From Solirubrobacteraceae bacterium (GTDB taxonomy: Bacteria; Actinomycetota; Thermoleophilia; Solirubrobacterales; Solirubrobacteraceae), in assembly GCA_030447505.1 (NCBI GenBank), contig JAUJOT010000001.1, positions 600,295 to 664,294 on the forward strand: DNA of 64,000 bases, written 5' to 3'. The notes under the pieces were generated by a model. It searched no databases. It was not told the DNA's origin and worked only from the letters and a program-made list of their open reading frames with translations. A program made the position numbers and the translations under genes. This document shows positions 36,214-45,021 of the stretch, piece by piece (within the stretch, counting starts at the first letter, position 1; the number at the start of each line of letters is the position of its first letter).

Positions 36214-37263
36214 ATGAGCACGTACGACCTCGTCGCGGATCTGCCCGTCCAGATCGACGGGTACGCGCTGGAGGCACTCGAGCAGGACGTATCGAGCGAC
36301 TTCTCGCGCAGGTCCAGCGTCATCCGGCTGCACGGCGAGGGCGAGGAGGGCGTCGGCGAGGACGTGACCTACGACTCCGTCGATCAGGACGCGGCGCAGC
36401 AGGCGGGCGCGTCGCTGCCGCTCGACGGCACGTGGACCCTCCGCTCGTTCGCCGAGCAGCTGGCCGGCCTCGACCTCTTCGCCCAGGCGCCGCAGGAGGA
36501 GGTGTCGCGCCGCTACCGGACCTGGGCATACGAATCGGCGGCGCTGGATCTCGCCCTGCGCCAGGCCGGCGAGCCGCTGCACGCGGTGCTCGAGCGCACG
36601 CCGCAGCGACTGACGTTCGTCGTCTCCCTGCGACTGGGCGACCCGCCGTCGCTGGAGCGCCTGACGAGCCGCCTCGAGCGTTACCCCTTGCTGCGCTTCA
36701 AGCTCGACCCGACCTCCGAGTGGGACGAGGAGCTGATCGCCGCAGTCGCCGAGACCGGCGCCGTCGAGCTCGTCGACTTCAAGGGCCACTACGAGGGCTC
36801 GATCATGGAGCAACCGCCCGACCCGGCGCTCTACCGGCGTGTCGTCGACGGTCTGAAGGACGTGTGGCTCGAGGATCCGAAGCTGACGCCGGAGATCGAC
36901 GAGCTGCTTGCGCCCTATCGCAGCCGCATCACCTGGGACGCGAACATCCGCTCGATCGCCGACATCGAGGCGCTGCCGTTCGCGCCGCGGATGCTGAACT
37001 TCAAGCCGTCGCGGATCGGCGGCCTCGAGCGGCTGCTGGACGCCTACGACTACGTCGAGGCGAACGGCATCGGCGCCTACGGCGGAGGCATGTACGAGCT
37101 CGGGCCTGGCCGCGGGCAGATCCAGTACCTCGCGTCGCTGTTTCATCCCGACGCGCCGAACGACACCTCACCGCAGGGATTTCTGCTCGCTGATCTTCCG
37201 TCCGGACTGCCCGACCAGCCGCTGACGCCGGCACCGGCTCCGACGGGGTTTCGCTGGGGCTGA
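36214..37263 (+). CDS. Enolase-superfamily enzyme (muconate-lactonizing/OSBS-like)
   Basis: 349 residues. Expected metal ligands are visible in order: D in VELVDFKGHYEG, E in VWLEDPKL and D in ITWDANIRS, with a lysine in NFKPSRIGGL on the opposite face. The strand-2 catalytic motif, usually KxK, reads RFK (LRFKLDP). The N-terminal capping domain is present but diverged (GYALEALEQDVSSDFSRRSS). Possible activities include o-succinylbenzoate synthase-like dehydration or a racemase. With R in the first KxK position the chemistry cannot be predicted. No menaquinone genes are adjacent. Confidence 0.68.
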   Translation: MSTYDLVADLPVQIDGYALEALEQDVSSDFSRRSSVIRLHGEGEEGVGEDVTYDSVDQDAAQQAGASLPLDGTWTLRSFAEQLAGLDLFAQAPQEEVSRRYRTWAYESAALDLALRQAGEPLHAVLERTPQRLTFVVSLRLGDPPSLERLTSRLERYPLLRFKLDPTSEWDEELIAAVAETGAVELVDFKGHYEGSIMEQPPDPALYRRVVDGLKDVWLEDPKLTPEIDELLAPYRSRITWDANIRSIADIEALPFAPRMLNFKPSRIGGLERLLDAYDYVEANGIGAYGGGMYELGPGRGQIQYLASLFHPDAPNDTSPQGFLLADLPSGLPDQPLTPAPAPTGFRWG

Positions 37264-37455
37264 CTATCCCGGCTCGTCCGGGTGTTGCGCCTGCTCTTCG
37301 AGCTTCTCGCGCAGGTAGGACGCCTTGTCCGCGCGCCGATCGGCGGCATGCTCCTCCTCCTCGGTCACGGCCTGCTCGGCACGAGCGCGCTCGGCCAGCT
37401 CACGCTGCAGCTGCTCGACGCGCAGCGTCTCGGTGGTGGGGTCGTCGTCGCGCAT
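37264..37455 (-). CDS. Short charged coiled-coil protein, 63 residues
   Basis: A short ORF reading MRDDDPTTETLRVEQLQREL with a long acidic/basic helix (AEQAVTEEEEHAADRRADKA). It has no hydrophobic core and probably forms a coiled coil. Its stop touches the stop of the convergent enolase-family gene with no bases between. The composition is consistent with a real small protein, but there is no clear Shine-Dalgarno. Confidence 0.45.
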   Translation of the reverse strand: MRDDDPTTETLRVEQLQRELAERARAEQAVTEEEEHAADRRADKASYLREKLEEQAQHPDEPG

Positions 37456-37778
37456 CGTCGTCGCGAGCGGCGCCGGTCGACCTAGCTGCCCGTCGCGCGG
37501 TGCATCGCGCCGCGCGCGTGACCCGCGCGGCCGACGCCGACGCCCGTGACGAGTTCGCCTCTGCTTCTGCGCTCCATCGATCCAGCCTACTGCGGGTGGC
37601 GCTGTTCGCATGGCGCTGCAACAGCCTCGCTGATCACTTCGACGAGGTCGAGATCCTGCCGCCTGACCGGTGGACGACGCGCGGCCGGCGGCTCCTGCAA
37701 CTGCAAGCGCTCGTGCAGGACGAGGTTTCTGCGCCCGGATCGCCGGCGTTGCGCCCCTGACGCGCTTAACTGCGTCGC
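37456..37778 (+). other. Non-coding or decayed stretch, 323 bp
   Basis: No convincing gene fills this gap. A forward reading near 37620-37760 gives LADHFDEVEILPPDRWTTRG, which looks protein-like, but it has no good start and a poor N-terminal half. It may be remnant coding DNA. The final bases hold TTAACT (37766-37771), seven bases before the next GTG. Confidence 0.35.
37766..37771 (+). promoter_or_regulatory. Leaderless -10 box TTAACT
   Basis: TTAACT lies exactly seven bases before the GTG at 37779. The spacing matches other leaderless genes, though the hexamer deviates at position two. Confidence 0.35.
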
Positions 37779-38852
37779 GTGACCCCTTCGAGGCGACGCC
37801 GCAGCAGCGGCCGCGGCCGCGCTGTGCTGCTCGCATGCGTGGCGCTCGCCGCGCTGCTCGTCGGCGGCGCCGCGCTCTACGACAGCACGCGCGCCGACCG
37901 GCTCGCGCAGGGGATCCGCGTCGGCGGTGTCGACGTCGGCGGCCTCGACGTGGCCGCCGCGAAGCGGCTCGTGCACGACCGGGCGGTCGCGCCGCGGCAG
38001 CGCACGCTGCGCGTCCACACCCGCGCGAAGACGTTCGTCCTGACGGCGGCCCAGCTGCGCGTCCGCGCCGACGTCGACGACGCCCTCGACAGCGCCCTGG
38101 CGGACAGCCGGCGCGGCTGGTTCGGGACGCGCGTGCTGCGCGACGTGCGCAGCCGGAAGGTGCGGCGGTCGATCCCGCTGACGACGCGGTACGCGCGCGG
38201 CGTCCTTCCGCGTCTCGTGGCGGAGATCGCGGCCTTCACCTACGTGGCGCCCGTCGACGCGGCGGTCGCGCCGGACCCCGGCGGCGACGGGCTCGAGCGC
38301 GTGGCGTCGCGCGTCGGTTCGCGCATCGGCACCGCCGCGCTGCACCGAAGCCTCGAGCGTGCGGTGCAGAACCGCTCGCGCCCGGCGGACATCCACGTCA
38401 CGTCGCTGGCGGTCGCGCCCAAGGTCACCGCCGAGGACCTCGCCGAGAAGTACCCCGCCTACATCGTGATCGACCGCAAGGACCACGTTCTGCGCTTCTA
38501 TGAGAACCTCGAGCCGCTTCGCAGCTGGCCGATCGCCGTCGGCCGCGCGGGCCTCGAGACGCCCGCCGGGCTGTACGACATCCAGTGGAAGGAGACCAAC
38601 CCGAAGTGGCGGGTCCCCAACAGCGAGTGGGCGGGCGACCTGGCCGGCAAGACGATCCCGCCCGGCCCCGACAACCCGATCAAGGCGCGCTGGATGGCCT
38701 TCAACGGGGGCGCCGGCATCCACGGCATCGATCCGAGCGCGTACTCCTCGATCGGCACCGACGCGTCGCACGGCTGCGTGCGGATGCGGATCCCCGACGT
38801 GATCTCGCTGTACGCGCGCGCGCCGGTCGGCACGCCGGTCTTCGTGGCGTAG
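37779..38852 (+). CDS. L,D-transpeptidase (YkuD) with N-terminal peptidoglycan-binding-like domain
   Basis: 357 residues. A single N-terminal membrane anchor (about 14-33) is followed by a PG-binding-4-like domain (GIRVGGVDVGGLDVAAAKRL) and a second extracellular region. The C-terminal YkuD domain holds HGIDPSAYSSIGTDASHGCV, where the Cys of SHGCVRM is the nucleophile and the first His belongs to the catalytic set. It makes 3-3 cross-links or attaches proteins to peptidoglycan outside the cell. The GTG start has TTAACT seven bases upstream. Nearby 43-60 kb genes also concern the envelope. Confidence 0.88.
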   Translation: MTPSRRRRSSGRGRAVLLACVALAALLVGGAALYDSTRADRLAQGIRVGGVDVGGLDVAAAKRLVHDRAVAPRQRTLRVHTRAKTFVLTAAQLRVRADVDDALDSALADSRRGWFGTRVLRDVRSRKVRRSIPLTTRYARGVLPRLVAEIAAFTYVAPVDAAVAPDPGGDGLERVASRVGSRIGTAALHRSLERAVQNRSRPADIHVTSLAVAPKVTAEDLAEKYPAYIVIDRKDHVLRFYENLEPLRSWPIAVGRAGLETPAGLYDIQWKETNPKWRVPNSEWAGDLAGKTIPPGPDNPIKARWMAFNGGAGIHGIDPSAYSSIGTDASHGCVRMRIPDVISLYARAPVGTPVFVA

Positions 38853-38897
38853 ACGGAGGTCGAGCGTCGCCGCTCGCGCCGAGGGGGTGATCCGCGC

Positions 38898-41800
38898 TTA
38901 CGAGCCGGCCGCTGCCGCAAGCGCGCGCCGGATCTGCTTCGGCGTCGCCTTGCCGTGCACGCCGAGCCCCTGCGCGAAATGCGCGACGCGCAGCTCCTGC
39001 AACATCCAGTGCGCGGCCGGCGCGGCGGCGCGGCCGCCGCGCGCGCGGTACTCCTGCTCGAGCTCGTGGATCGCGTTCATCCGGTCGCGGTCGGCGGCGA
39101 CGGCGTCGGGCAGGCGATCGAGCCGGCGGACCGCGGCGCGCAGGTAGCGCAGCACGTCCGGCAGGCGCGCGGCGCCGCCGGCGGCGACGAAGCCGGGATG
39201 GACGAGGCCGCCGAGCTGCGCGGCGATGTCGAGGCGGGCGGGCTGCAGCGCCGGATCGGCGGGCAGCTCGTCGAGCCGCCGGCGCAGCTCGGCCGCGGCG
39301 TCGAGCACGGCGACGACGTCGGTGACGATCGCGGCGGTCGTGGCCGGCAGCCGCGCCGCCACGTGCTCGCGCAGCGCGGCGAAGCCGGCCGCGTCCCACG
39401 CCGGGCCGCCGCCGGAGGCGATCAGCGCGTCGAGCGCGGCGACGTACGCGTCTTCGAGGACGGCCGCGGCGCCACCGGCCGGCGCGCCCGCCAGCGTCAG
39501 CGCCGCGGCGGTCGAGAGCCCGCGCTTCAGCGACCGCAGCGGCGAGGGCACGGTCAACGCCAGCAGCCGGCGGCTGCCGGCGCGCATCGCGGCCGCCTGC
39601 GCGGCCGGCGTCTCCAGCGCGCGTACCGCGACGCTGTCGCCCTCGTCGACGAGCGCGGGGTAGGCGCGGACCGAGCCGCCCGTGCCCGGCAGGGCGACGC
39701 TGCGCGGCAGCTCTGCGATCGTCCAGTCGCGCAGTCCGCTGCGCTCGACCGACGCCGTCTGCTCGGCGAGCTGCGCGCGCAGCCGCGGCCGGACCTGTTC
39801 GCGCAACGCGTCGAGGTCCTCTCCGGCCGCGACCGCGGCGCCGGCGTCGTCCTGCACCTCGAAGCGGGGGCGCAGGTGCACGGGCAGCCGCGCGAGGTCG
39901 AACTGCTGCGCCGAGACGCGCACGCCGCGCACCCGCTCGAGCTCGCGCGCGACCGCCTCGACGATCGCGCCGCGTCCGAACTGCAGGCCCGCGACGACCT
40001 CCGCCGCCGTCTCGGGGATCGGCACGAGCGAACGGCGCAGCTCCTTGGGCAGCGAGCGGATCAGCGCGATCACGAGCTCCTCCCGCATCCCGGGCACGAG
40101 CCAGTCGAAGCCATCGCAGCGAAGCTGCGCGAGCGCCTTCAGGGGGACGTTCACGGTCACGCCGTCGACATCGGAGCCAGGCTCGAAGCGGTAGGTCAGC
40201 GGCAGTGCGATGTCGCCCTGGCGCCACTCGTCGGGCAGCGCTTCGCGGTCGATGACGGCGTCGCCGACGAGCAGCTCACGCGTGAAGCTCAACAGCTGCG
40301 GATCGCGCCGCCGCGCGTCCTTCCACCAGCGGTCGAAGTGCGCGCCCGACACGACGTCCTGCGCGATCCGCGCGTCGTAGAAGTCATACAGCTGCGCCTG
40401 CGTTGCGACGATGTCGCGCCGCCGCGCGCGATGCTCGAGCTGCTCGACCTCCTCCAGCAGCGCGCGATTGTCCTCCAGAAAGCGGTGGCGCGCGTTCCAG
40501 TCGCCCTCCAGCAGCGCGCGCTGGATGAACAGCGAGCGCGACAGCTCGCGTTCGATCGCGCCATAGGCCACCGTGCGCCCCGTCACGATCGGCAGCCCGT
40601 AGAGCGTCGCGCGCTCCGTCGCGACGACCGACGCGCGCCTGCGCTCCCAGCGCGGCTCGGAGTACGTGCGCTTGATCAGGTGCCCCGCGAGCGGTTCGAT
40701 CCAGCGCGGCTGGATCTGCGCCGCGGTGTGGCCGAGCAGTCGGGTCGTCTCGACGAGCTCGGCGACCATGACCCAGGCCGGCGGCTTGCGCGCGAGCGCA
40801 GATCCCGGCGACAGCGCGAAGCGCGCGCCGCGCGCGCCGGCGTACTCGCGCCGGCCGGCGTCGCGCACACCGACGTGCGAGAGCAGCCCGGCGAGCAGCG
40901 CGCGATGGATCTCGACCGGCGCGGCCTGCTCCTGGTTGATCGTCACGCCGACGGCGCGCGCCGAGCGCCGCAACGAGGCGGCGAGGTCCTGCCACTCGCG
41001 CACGCGCAGGTAGTGCAGGAACTCGGCGTGACACATCTTGCGAAAGCCGTTTCGCGACAGCTCCTTCTGACGGGCGCGCAGATGGCGCCAGAGCTCGAGG
41101 TGGGCGAGGAAGTCCGAGCTGTCGTCCTTGAAGCGGGCGTGATGCTGGTCGGCCTCGGTGCGCTTGTCGGCCGGCCGCACGCGCGGGTCCTGGATCGACA
41201 GCGCGGCGGCGATCACGATCACCTCGTCGGCGCAGCCGAGCCGGTCGGCCTCGAGCACCATCCGGCCCATCCGGGGGTCGACGGGAAGCTGCGCGAGGCG
41301 GCGGCCGAGCGGCGTCAGGCGCCGGCGCGGGTTCTTCGCGTCGAGGTTCAGCGCACCGAGCTCGTGCAGCAGCAGCTTGCCGTCGCGCACCTGGCGGCGG
41401 TCGGGCGGATCGAGAAAGCCGAAGTCCTCGACCTCCCCGAGCCGCAGCGCCTCCATCTGCAGGATCACCGCGGCAAGGCTCGTGCGCAGGATCTCCGGAT
41501 CCGTGAACGCGGGTCGCTGCGCGAAGTCCTCCTCGGAGTAGAGGCGGATGCAGACGCCGTCCGAGGTGCGCCCGCAGCGGCCCATGCGCTGCTTCGCCGA
41601 CGCCTGCGAGATCGGCTCGATCGGCAGGCGCTGAACCTTCAGCCGCGCGCTGTAGCGGCTGATCCGCGCCGTCCCCGGGTCGACGACGGCACCGATTCCC
41701 GGGACGGTGAGCGACGTCTCCGCGACGTTCGTCGCGAGCACGACGCGGCGCTCGCCGTGCGGCTTGAAGACGCGCTGCTGCTCGGCCGGCGAGAGGCGCG

Positions 41801-42560
41801 CGTAGAGCGGCAGGATCGCGGTCTCGCTCGGCAGCCGCCCCGCGAGCGCCTCGGCGGTGTCGCGGATCTCGCGCTCGCCGCTGAGGAAGACGAGGACGTC
41901 GCCTGGCGCGTCGCGCAGCAGCTGCTCGACGGCGTCGCCGATCGCGTCGACGGGGTCGGTCTCGTCGTCGACCGGCTCGTAGCGCAGCTCGACGGGGAAG
42001 GTGCGCCCCGAGACCTCGACGACCGGCGCGTCGCCGAAGTGCGCGCTGAAGCGGCCGGGATCGATCGTCGCGCTCGTGATGACGAGCTTCAGGTCGGGCC
42101 GCCGGGGCAGCAGCCCGCGCAGGTAGCCGAGCAGGAAGTCGACGTTCAGGCTGCGCTCGTGCGCCTCGTCGACGATGATCGTGTCGTAGCGGCGCAGCAG
42201 CCGGTCGTGCTGGATCTCGGCCAGCAGCAGGCCGTCGGTGAGCAGCCTGACGAGCGTCTGCGGGTTGGACCGGTCCTCGAAGCGCACGGCGTAGCCGACG
42301 GCGCTGCCGAGCTCGACGCCGAGCTCCTCGGCGATCCGCGACGCCACGGTGCGCGCCGCGATCCGCCGGGGCTGCGTGTGCGCGATCGAGGTGCGCCCCA
42401 GCTCGAGGCAGATCTTCGGCAGCTGCGTCGTCTTCCCGGAGCCCGTCTCGCCCGCGACGACGACGACCTGGTTGTCGGCGATCGCCGCCAGCAGGTCGTC
42501 GCGGCGCGCGCTGACGGGCAGCTCGGGCGGGTAGCTGATGTGCGGTGCTGCGACGACCAT
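38898..42560 (-). CDS. hrpA: ATP-dependent DEAH-box RNA helicase HrpA
   Basis: 1220 residues, near the family norm. Motif I is VVAGETGSGKTTQLPKI (about 34-50) and motif II IIVDEAHERSLN. Motif VI sits in the KQRMGRCGRTSDG segment. After the two RecA domains come the helicase-associated and OB-fold regions, and then the DUF3418 C-terminal domain typical of bacterial HrpA. It unwinds structured RNA, helping mRNA processing and ribosome rescue. The ATG at 42560 has TATCCT ten bases upstream and is 35 bp from the divergent Hsp15 gene. Confidence 0.92.
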   Translation of the reverse strand: MVVAAPHISYPPELPVSARRDDLLAAIADNQVVVVAGETGSGKTTQLPKICLELGRTSIAHTQPRRIAARTVASRIAEELGVELGSAVGYAVRFEDRSNPQTLVRLLTDGLLLAEIQHDRLLRRYDTIIVDEAHERSLNVDFLLGYLRGLLPRRPDLKLVITSATIDPGRFSAHFGDAPVVEVSGRTFPVELRYEPVDDETDPVDAIGDAVEQLLRDAPGDVLVFLSGEREIRDTAEALAGRLPSETAILPLYARLSPAEQQRVFKPHGERRVVLATNVAETSLTVPGIGAVVDPGTARISRYSARLKVQRLPIEPISQASAKQRMGRCGRTSDGVCIRLYSEEDFAQRPAFTDPEILRTSLAAVILQMEALRLGEVEDFGFLDPPDRRQVRDGKLLLHELGALNLDAKNPRRRLTPLGRRLAQLPVDPRMGRMVLEADRLGCADEVIVIAAALSIQDPRVRPADKRTEADQHHARFKDDSSDFLAHLELWRHLRARQKELSRNGFRKMCHAEFLHYLRVREWQDLAASLRRSARAVGVTINQEQAAPVEIHRALLAGLLSHVGVRDAGRREYAGARGARFALSPGSALARKPPAWVMVAELVETTRLLGHTAAQIQPRWIEPLAGHLIKRTYSEPRWERRRASVVATERATLYGLPIVTGRTVAYGAIERELSRSLFIQRALLEGDWNARHRFLEDNRALLEEVEQLEHRARRRDIVATQAQLYDFYDARIAQDVVSGAHFDRWWKDARRRDPQLLSFTRELLVGDAVIDREALPDEWRQGDIALPLTYRFEPGSDVDGVTVNVPLKALAQLRCDGFDWLVPGMREELVIALIRSLPKELRRSLVPIPETAAEVVAGLQFGRGAIVEAVARELERVRGVRVSAQQFDLARLPVHLRPRFEVQDDAGAAVAAGEDLDALREQVRPRLRAQLAEQTASVERSGLRDWTIAELPRSVALPGTGGSVRAYPALVDEGDSVAVRALETPAAQAAAMRAGSRRLLALTVPSPLRSLKRGLSTAAALTLAGAPAGGAAAVLEDAYVAALDALIASGGGPAWDAAGFAALREHVAARLPATTAAIVTDVVAVLDAAAELRRRLDELPADPALQPARLDIAAQLGGLVHPGFVAAGGAARLPDVLRYLRAAVRRLDRLPDAVAADRDRMNAIHELEQEYRARGGRAAAPAAHWMLQELRVAHFAQGLGVHGKATPKQIRRALAAAAGS

Positions 42561-42570
42561 CTGGCAGCCG

Positions 42571-42576
42571 AGGATA
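42571..42576 (-). promoter_or_regulatory. -10 box TATCCT for hrpA in a divergent gap
   Basis: TATCCT on the minus strand precedes the hrpA ATG by ten bases. The 35-bp gap also contains the promoter of the divergent S4-domain gene, so control regions overlap. Confidence 0.35.
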
Positions 42577-42595
42577 GGGCTGCGATCATCGGCCG

Positions 42596-42982
42596 ATGGA
42601 GCGCGTGCGGATCGACAAGTGGCTGTGGGCGGCGCGGTTCTACAAGAGCCGGTCGCTGGCGGCGGCGGCCGTCAGCGGCGGCCTCGCGCGCCTCAACGGC
42701 ACGCGCGTCAAGCCGAGCAAGGAGGTCGCCGCCGGTGACGAGCTCGAGCTGACGATCGGGCAGACGCGCCGCGTCGTGATCGTGCGCGGGCTGAGCGAGC
42801 GCCGCGGTCCGGCCAAGGAGGCGGTGAAGCTCTACGAGGAGACGGCCGCGAGCGTCGCCGCCCGTGAGCTGGCCGCCGAGCAGCGCCGCCTGCAGTCACC
42901 GCCGCCGGGGGCGGATCTCGGCGTGCGCCCGACGAAGCGCGACCGGCGGCGGCTGGACAGCGCGCGCGCGCGGCGGCACTAG
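42596..42982 (+). CDS. hslR: S4-domain RNA-binding heat-shock protein (Hsp15/HslR type)
   Basis: 128 residues. The S4 domain (RIDKWLWAARFYKSRSLAAA through the beta hairpin LARLNGTRVKPSKEVAAGDE) matches Hsp15, which binds stalled 50S subunits carrying nascent peptide. A charged C-terminal tail (about 80-128) includes a helix and an Arg-rich end. It lies divergent from hrpA in a 35-bp gap, pairing two RNA-handling genes. No Shine-Dalgarno is seen, so the transcript may be leaderless. Confidence 0.83.
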   Translation: MERVRIDKWLWAARFYKSRSLAAAAVSGGLARLNGTRVKPSKEVAAGDELELTIGQTRRVVIVRGLSERRGPAKEAVKLYEETAASVAARELAAEQRRLQSPPPGADLGVRPTKRDRRRLDSARARRH

Positions 42983-43050
42983 AGTCCCCGCGCACCAATG
43001 TCGCGTCGCTGTGCTTGGCCGCGACCGCGAGCGGGAAAGAAGAGGCCGCC

Positions 43051-43884
43051 ATGGCCGTTGAATCTGAGATCGCTGACGCCACCGAGCAGCCCGAGGAGGC
43101 GCCTGACCCGCACGAGATGTTCGCGCGCACGCGCGAGGAGGGTAAGCGCCGCCTCACGCGCTCGCGCCTCGAGCTGACGAGCACCTCCCTGGTCGCAGGC
43201 TTCGACGTCGTCTTCGGAGTGATCGCGCTGGCTGTCGCAACCGCGGCGATCACCCCCCGCTTCGGGCCCAGCGCAGGTCACTTCTTCGGTTCGCTTGCGT
43301 TCGGAATCGCCTTCATCTTCATCGTCGTCGGTCGCTCCGAGTTGTTCACCGAGAACTTCCTCGTTCCGATAACGGCGCTGCGCAGGGGCAAGCTGTCCAA
43401 GCTCAAGCTCGCCGAGCTGTGGACGATCTCGCCGGTGATGAACATCCTCGGCGGAACCGCCCTGATCCTGATCGTCAGCTCGAAGGGCGTCCTGCCCGAG
43501 GGATCCGCGCCGGCGCTCGTCGACGTCGCCGAGACGATCGGCGAGTTCAACCACTGGAACGCGTTCTTGAGCGCGATCGTCGGCGGCGCGCTGATCACCG
43601 TCATGACCTGGATGGTCGAAGGCGTGGGTACCGTCGGCGGCCGGATCGTGGTCGCGTGGATCGCAGGCGTGCTGCTCGCGCTGGCGTCGCTCAACCACGT
43701 CATCGTCGTGACGCTCGAGCTGATCTTCGGCCTGCGCTTCGGTGCGGACATCACCGGCGGCGAGGTCGCGCTGAACTTCCTGATCGCCGCGGCGGGCAAC
43801 ATGGTCGGAGGGATGCTGTTCGTGACGCTGACACGCACGAGCCAGGCGATCGGATCGGGCGACACGAACAGCCCGACCGCGTAG
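43051..43884 (+). CDS. Formate/nitrite transporter family (FNT, YfdC-like) protein
   Basis: 277 residues. A soluble acidic N-terminus (about 1-45) is followed by about six helices. The sequence around ELTSTSLVAGFDVVFGVIAL, then SELFTENFLVP and the later TEVMT-like NHVIVVTLELIFGLRFG, fits the YfdC-like subgroup of FNT channels, which pass small monovalent anions. An AGAAGAGG-like purine stretch precedes the ATG at 43051. A TTG at 43015 would add only a low-complexity leader. Confidence 0.8.
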   Translation: MAVESEIADATEQPEEAPDPHEMFARTREEGKRRLTRSRLELTSTSLVAGFDVVFGVIALAVATAAITPRFGPSAGHFFGSLAFGIAFIFIVVGRSELFTENFLVPITALRRGKLSKLKLAELWTISPVMNILGGTALILIVSSKGVLPEGSAPALVDVAETIGEFNHWNAFLSAIVGGALITVMTWMVEGVGTVGGRIVVAWIAGVLLALASLNHVIVVTLELIFGLRFGADITGGEVALNFLIAAAGNMVGGMLFVTLTRTSQAIGSGDTNSPTA

Positions 43885-43914
43885 CGCGTCAGAAGGCAGC
43901 CACACGCGCGCAGC

Positions 43915-44886
43915 TCATGCGAGCTGCTGGGCCAGCGCCACGTCGACGGCGGCATCCCAGGTGCCCGCGACCTGCTCGACCGCGTCCTGCTCCTCGGCGA
44001 GGATTCGCTCGGCGAGCGCGACGGTCTGCTCGTCGCCCGCGCGCCGGGCCGTGCGCGCCAGCAGCTCGTAGGCGCCGGCCTCCAGCGCCTCCAGCGCGTA
44101 TGCGAAGCCGGCGAGCTTGACGGGCGTGTCGGGCTGGGCCTTGAAGACGGCGGCGAGGTTCAGGGCGCCGATGCGCATCGCTGCCGCCTCAACGCGGGCC
44201 GGATGCCCGCCGAGCGCCGCCAGACGCTCGTCGACGAGCCGCTGATGGTCGCGCGTCTGCTCGAGGTGGCGCGCGAAGACGTCCGCCAGCGCATCGAACT
44301 CGGCGAGCTTCGGACCCGCCTGGAGCATCTGAAGCGACTGCGCCTCGAGGGCATGGGCATCGCGCAGGTACTTGACGATCTCCTTGCCGAGGTCGTCGGC
44401 GTCCTTCTCGCGCAGCGAGGCGTCGACCGCTTGCTCCCAATGCTCGGCGATGCGATCGGCCATCGCGCGCTCCTGCTCTCCGATTCGCACGGCCAGCGCG
44501 ACGACGGCGTCCTCCCCGCCGCGCTCGGCGATCCGGCGTAGCAGCTCGTAGGCCGCGAGCTCCATGTGCTCGTATGAATAGGCGTGCATCGCGAGCTTGC
44601 CCGGCGTGTCCGGGTTGAGCTTGGCGAACAGCACCATCCCCCATCCGCCGGCACGGCCGGCGACGTCCTTGATCAGCGACGGCTTGGCGCCACGCCGGTC
44701 GAGCTGCTCGCGCACGAGGCGCTCGTGCTCGCGCGTCTCGTCCGCGTGCTCGGAGAAGATCTGCGCGAGCGATGGGTCGCCGGCGATGTCCGGCGCCCGC
44801 CGTACCTGCTCGAGCGCCTGCAGCTCGATCGAATGCACATCGGTCAGGTACTTCGTGAGCTGATCGTGAAAGCTGTGATCGGTCAT
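43915..44886 (-). CDS. Duplicated YciF-like (DUF892) ferritin-fold protein
   Basis: 323 residues made of two similar halves (about 1-160 and 165-323). Each starts KYLTDVHSIELQALEQV or KYLRDAHALEAQSLQML, with regularly placed Glu and His residues typical of the YciE/YciF four-helix ferritin-like fold. Single-domain homologues are about 165 residues, so this is a fused tandem copy. YciF-like proteins are stress-induced and bind metal, but their reaction is unknown. It lies in a run of probable stress genes and is transcribed opposite to the FNT gene. Confidence 0.82.
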   Translation of the reverse strand: MTDHSFHDQLTKYLTDVHSIELQALEQVRRAPDIAGDPSLAQIFSEHADETREHERLVREQLDRRGAKPSLIKDVAGRAGGWGMVLFAKLNPDTPGKLAMHAYSYEHMELAAYELLRRIAERGGEDAVVALAVRIGEQERAMADRIAEHWEQAVDASLREKDADDLGKEIVKYLRDAHALEAQSLQMLQAGPKLAEFDALADVFARHLEQTRDHQRLVDERLAALGGHPARVEAAAMRIGALNLAAVFKAQPDTPVKLAGFAYALEALEAGAYELLARTARRAGDEQTVALAERILAEEQDAVEQVAGTWDAAVDVALAQQLA

Positions 44887-45021
44887 CGGGGACGCGTACC
44901 CCCGGGGGCCGCCGCGCGCACCTGTGCCGCACGCTGATGACGACCGCGCCGACGGCCAGGCCCGGAGCGCCCTAGGGATCGAGCTTGTGGAAGCGGCCGG
45001 CTGCTCCCCAGCCGACGGCGC

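Noticed and set aside
37500..37760. Forward ORF of 86 residues in the gap before the L,D-transpeptidase
   Set aside because: Only its last part looks protein-like and there is no start signal, so it is listed as a possible remnant only.
38955..42752. 1265-residue forward open frame opposite hrpA
   Set aside because: It is a shadow of the helicase gene and shows no family motifs.
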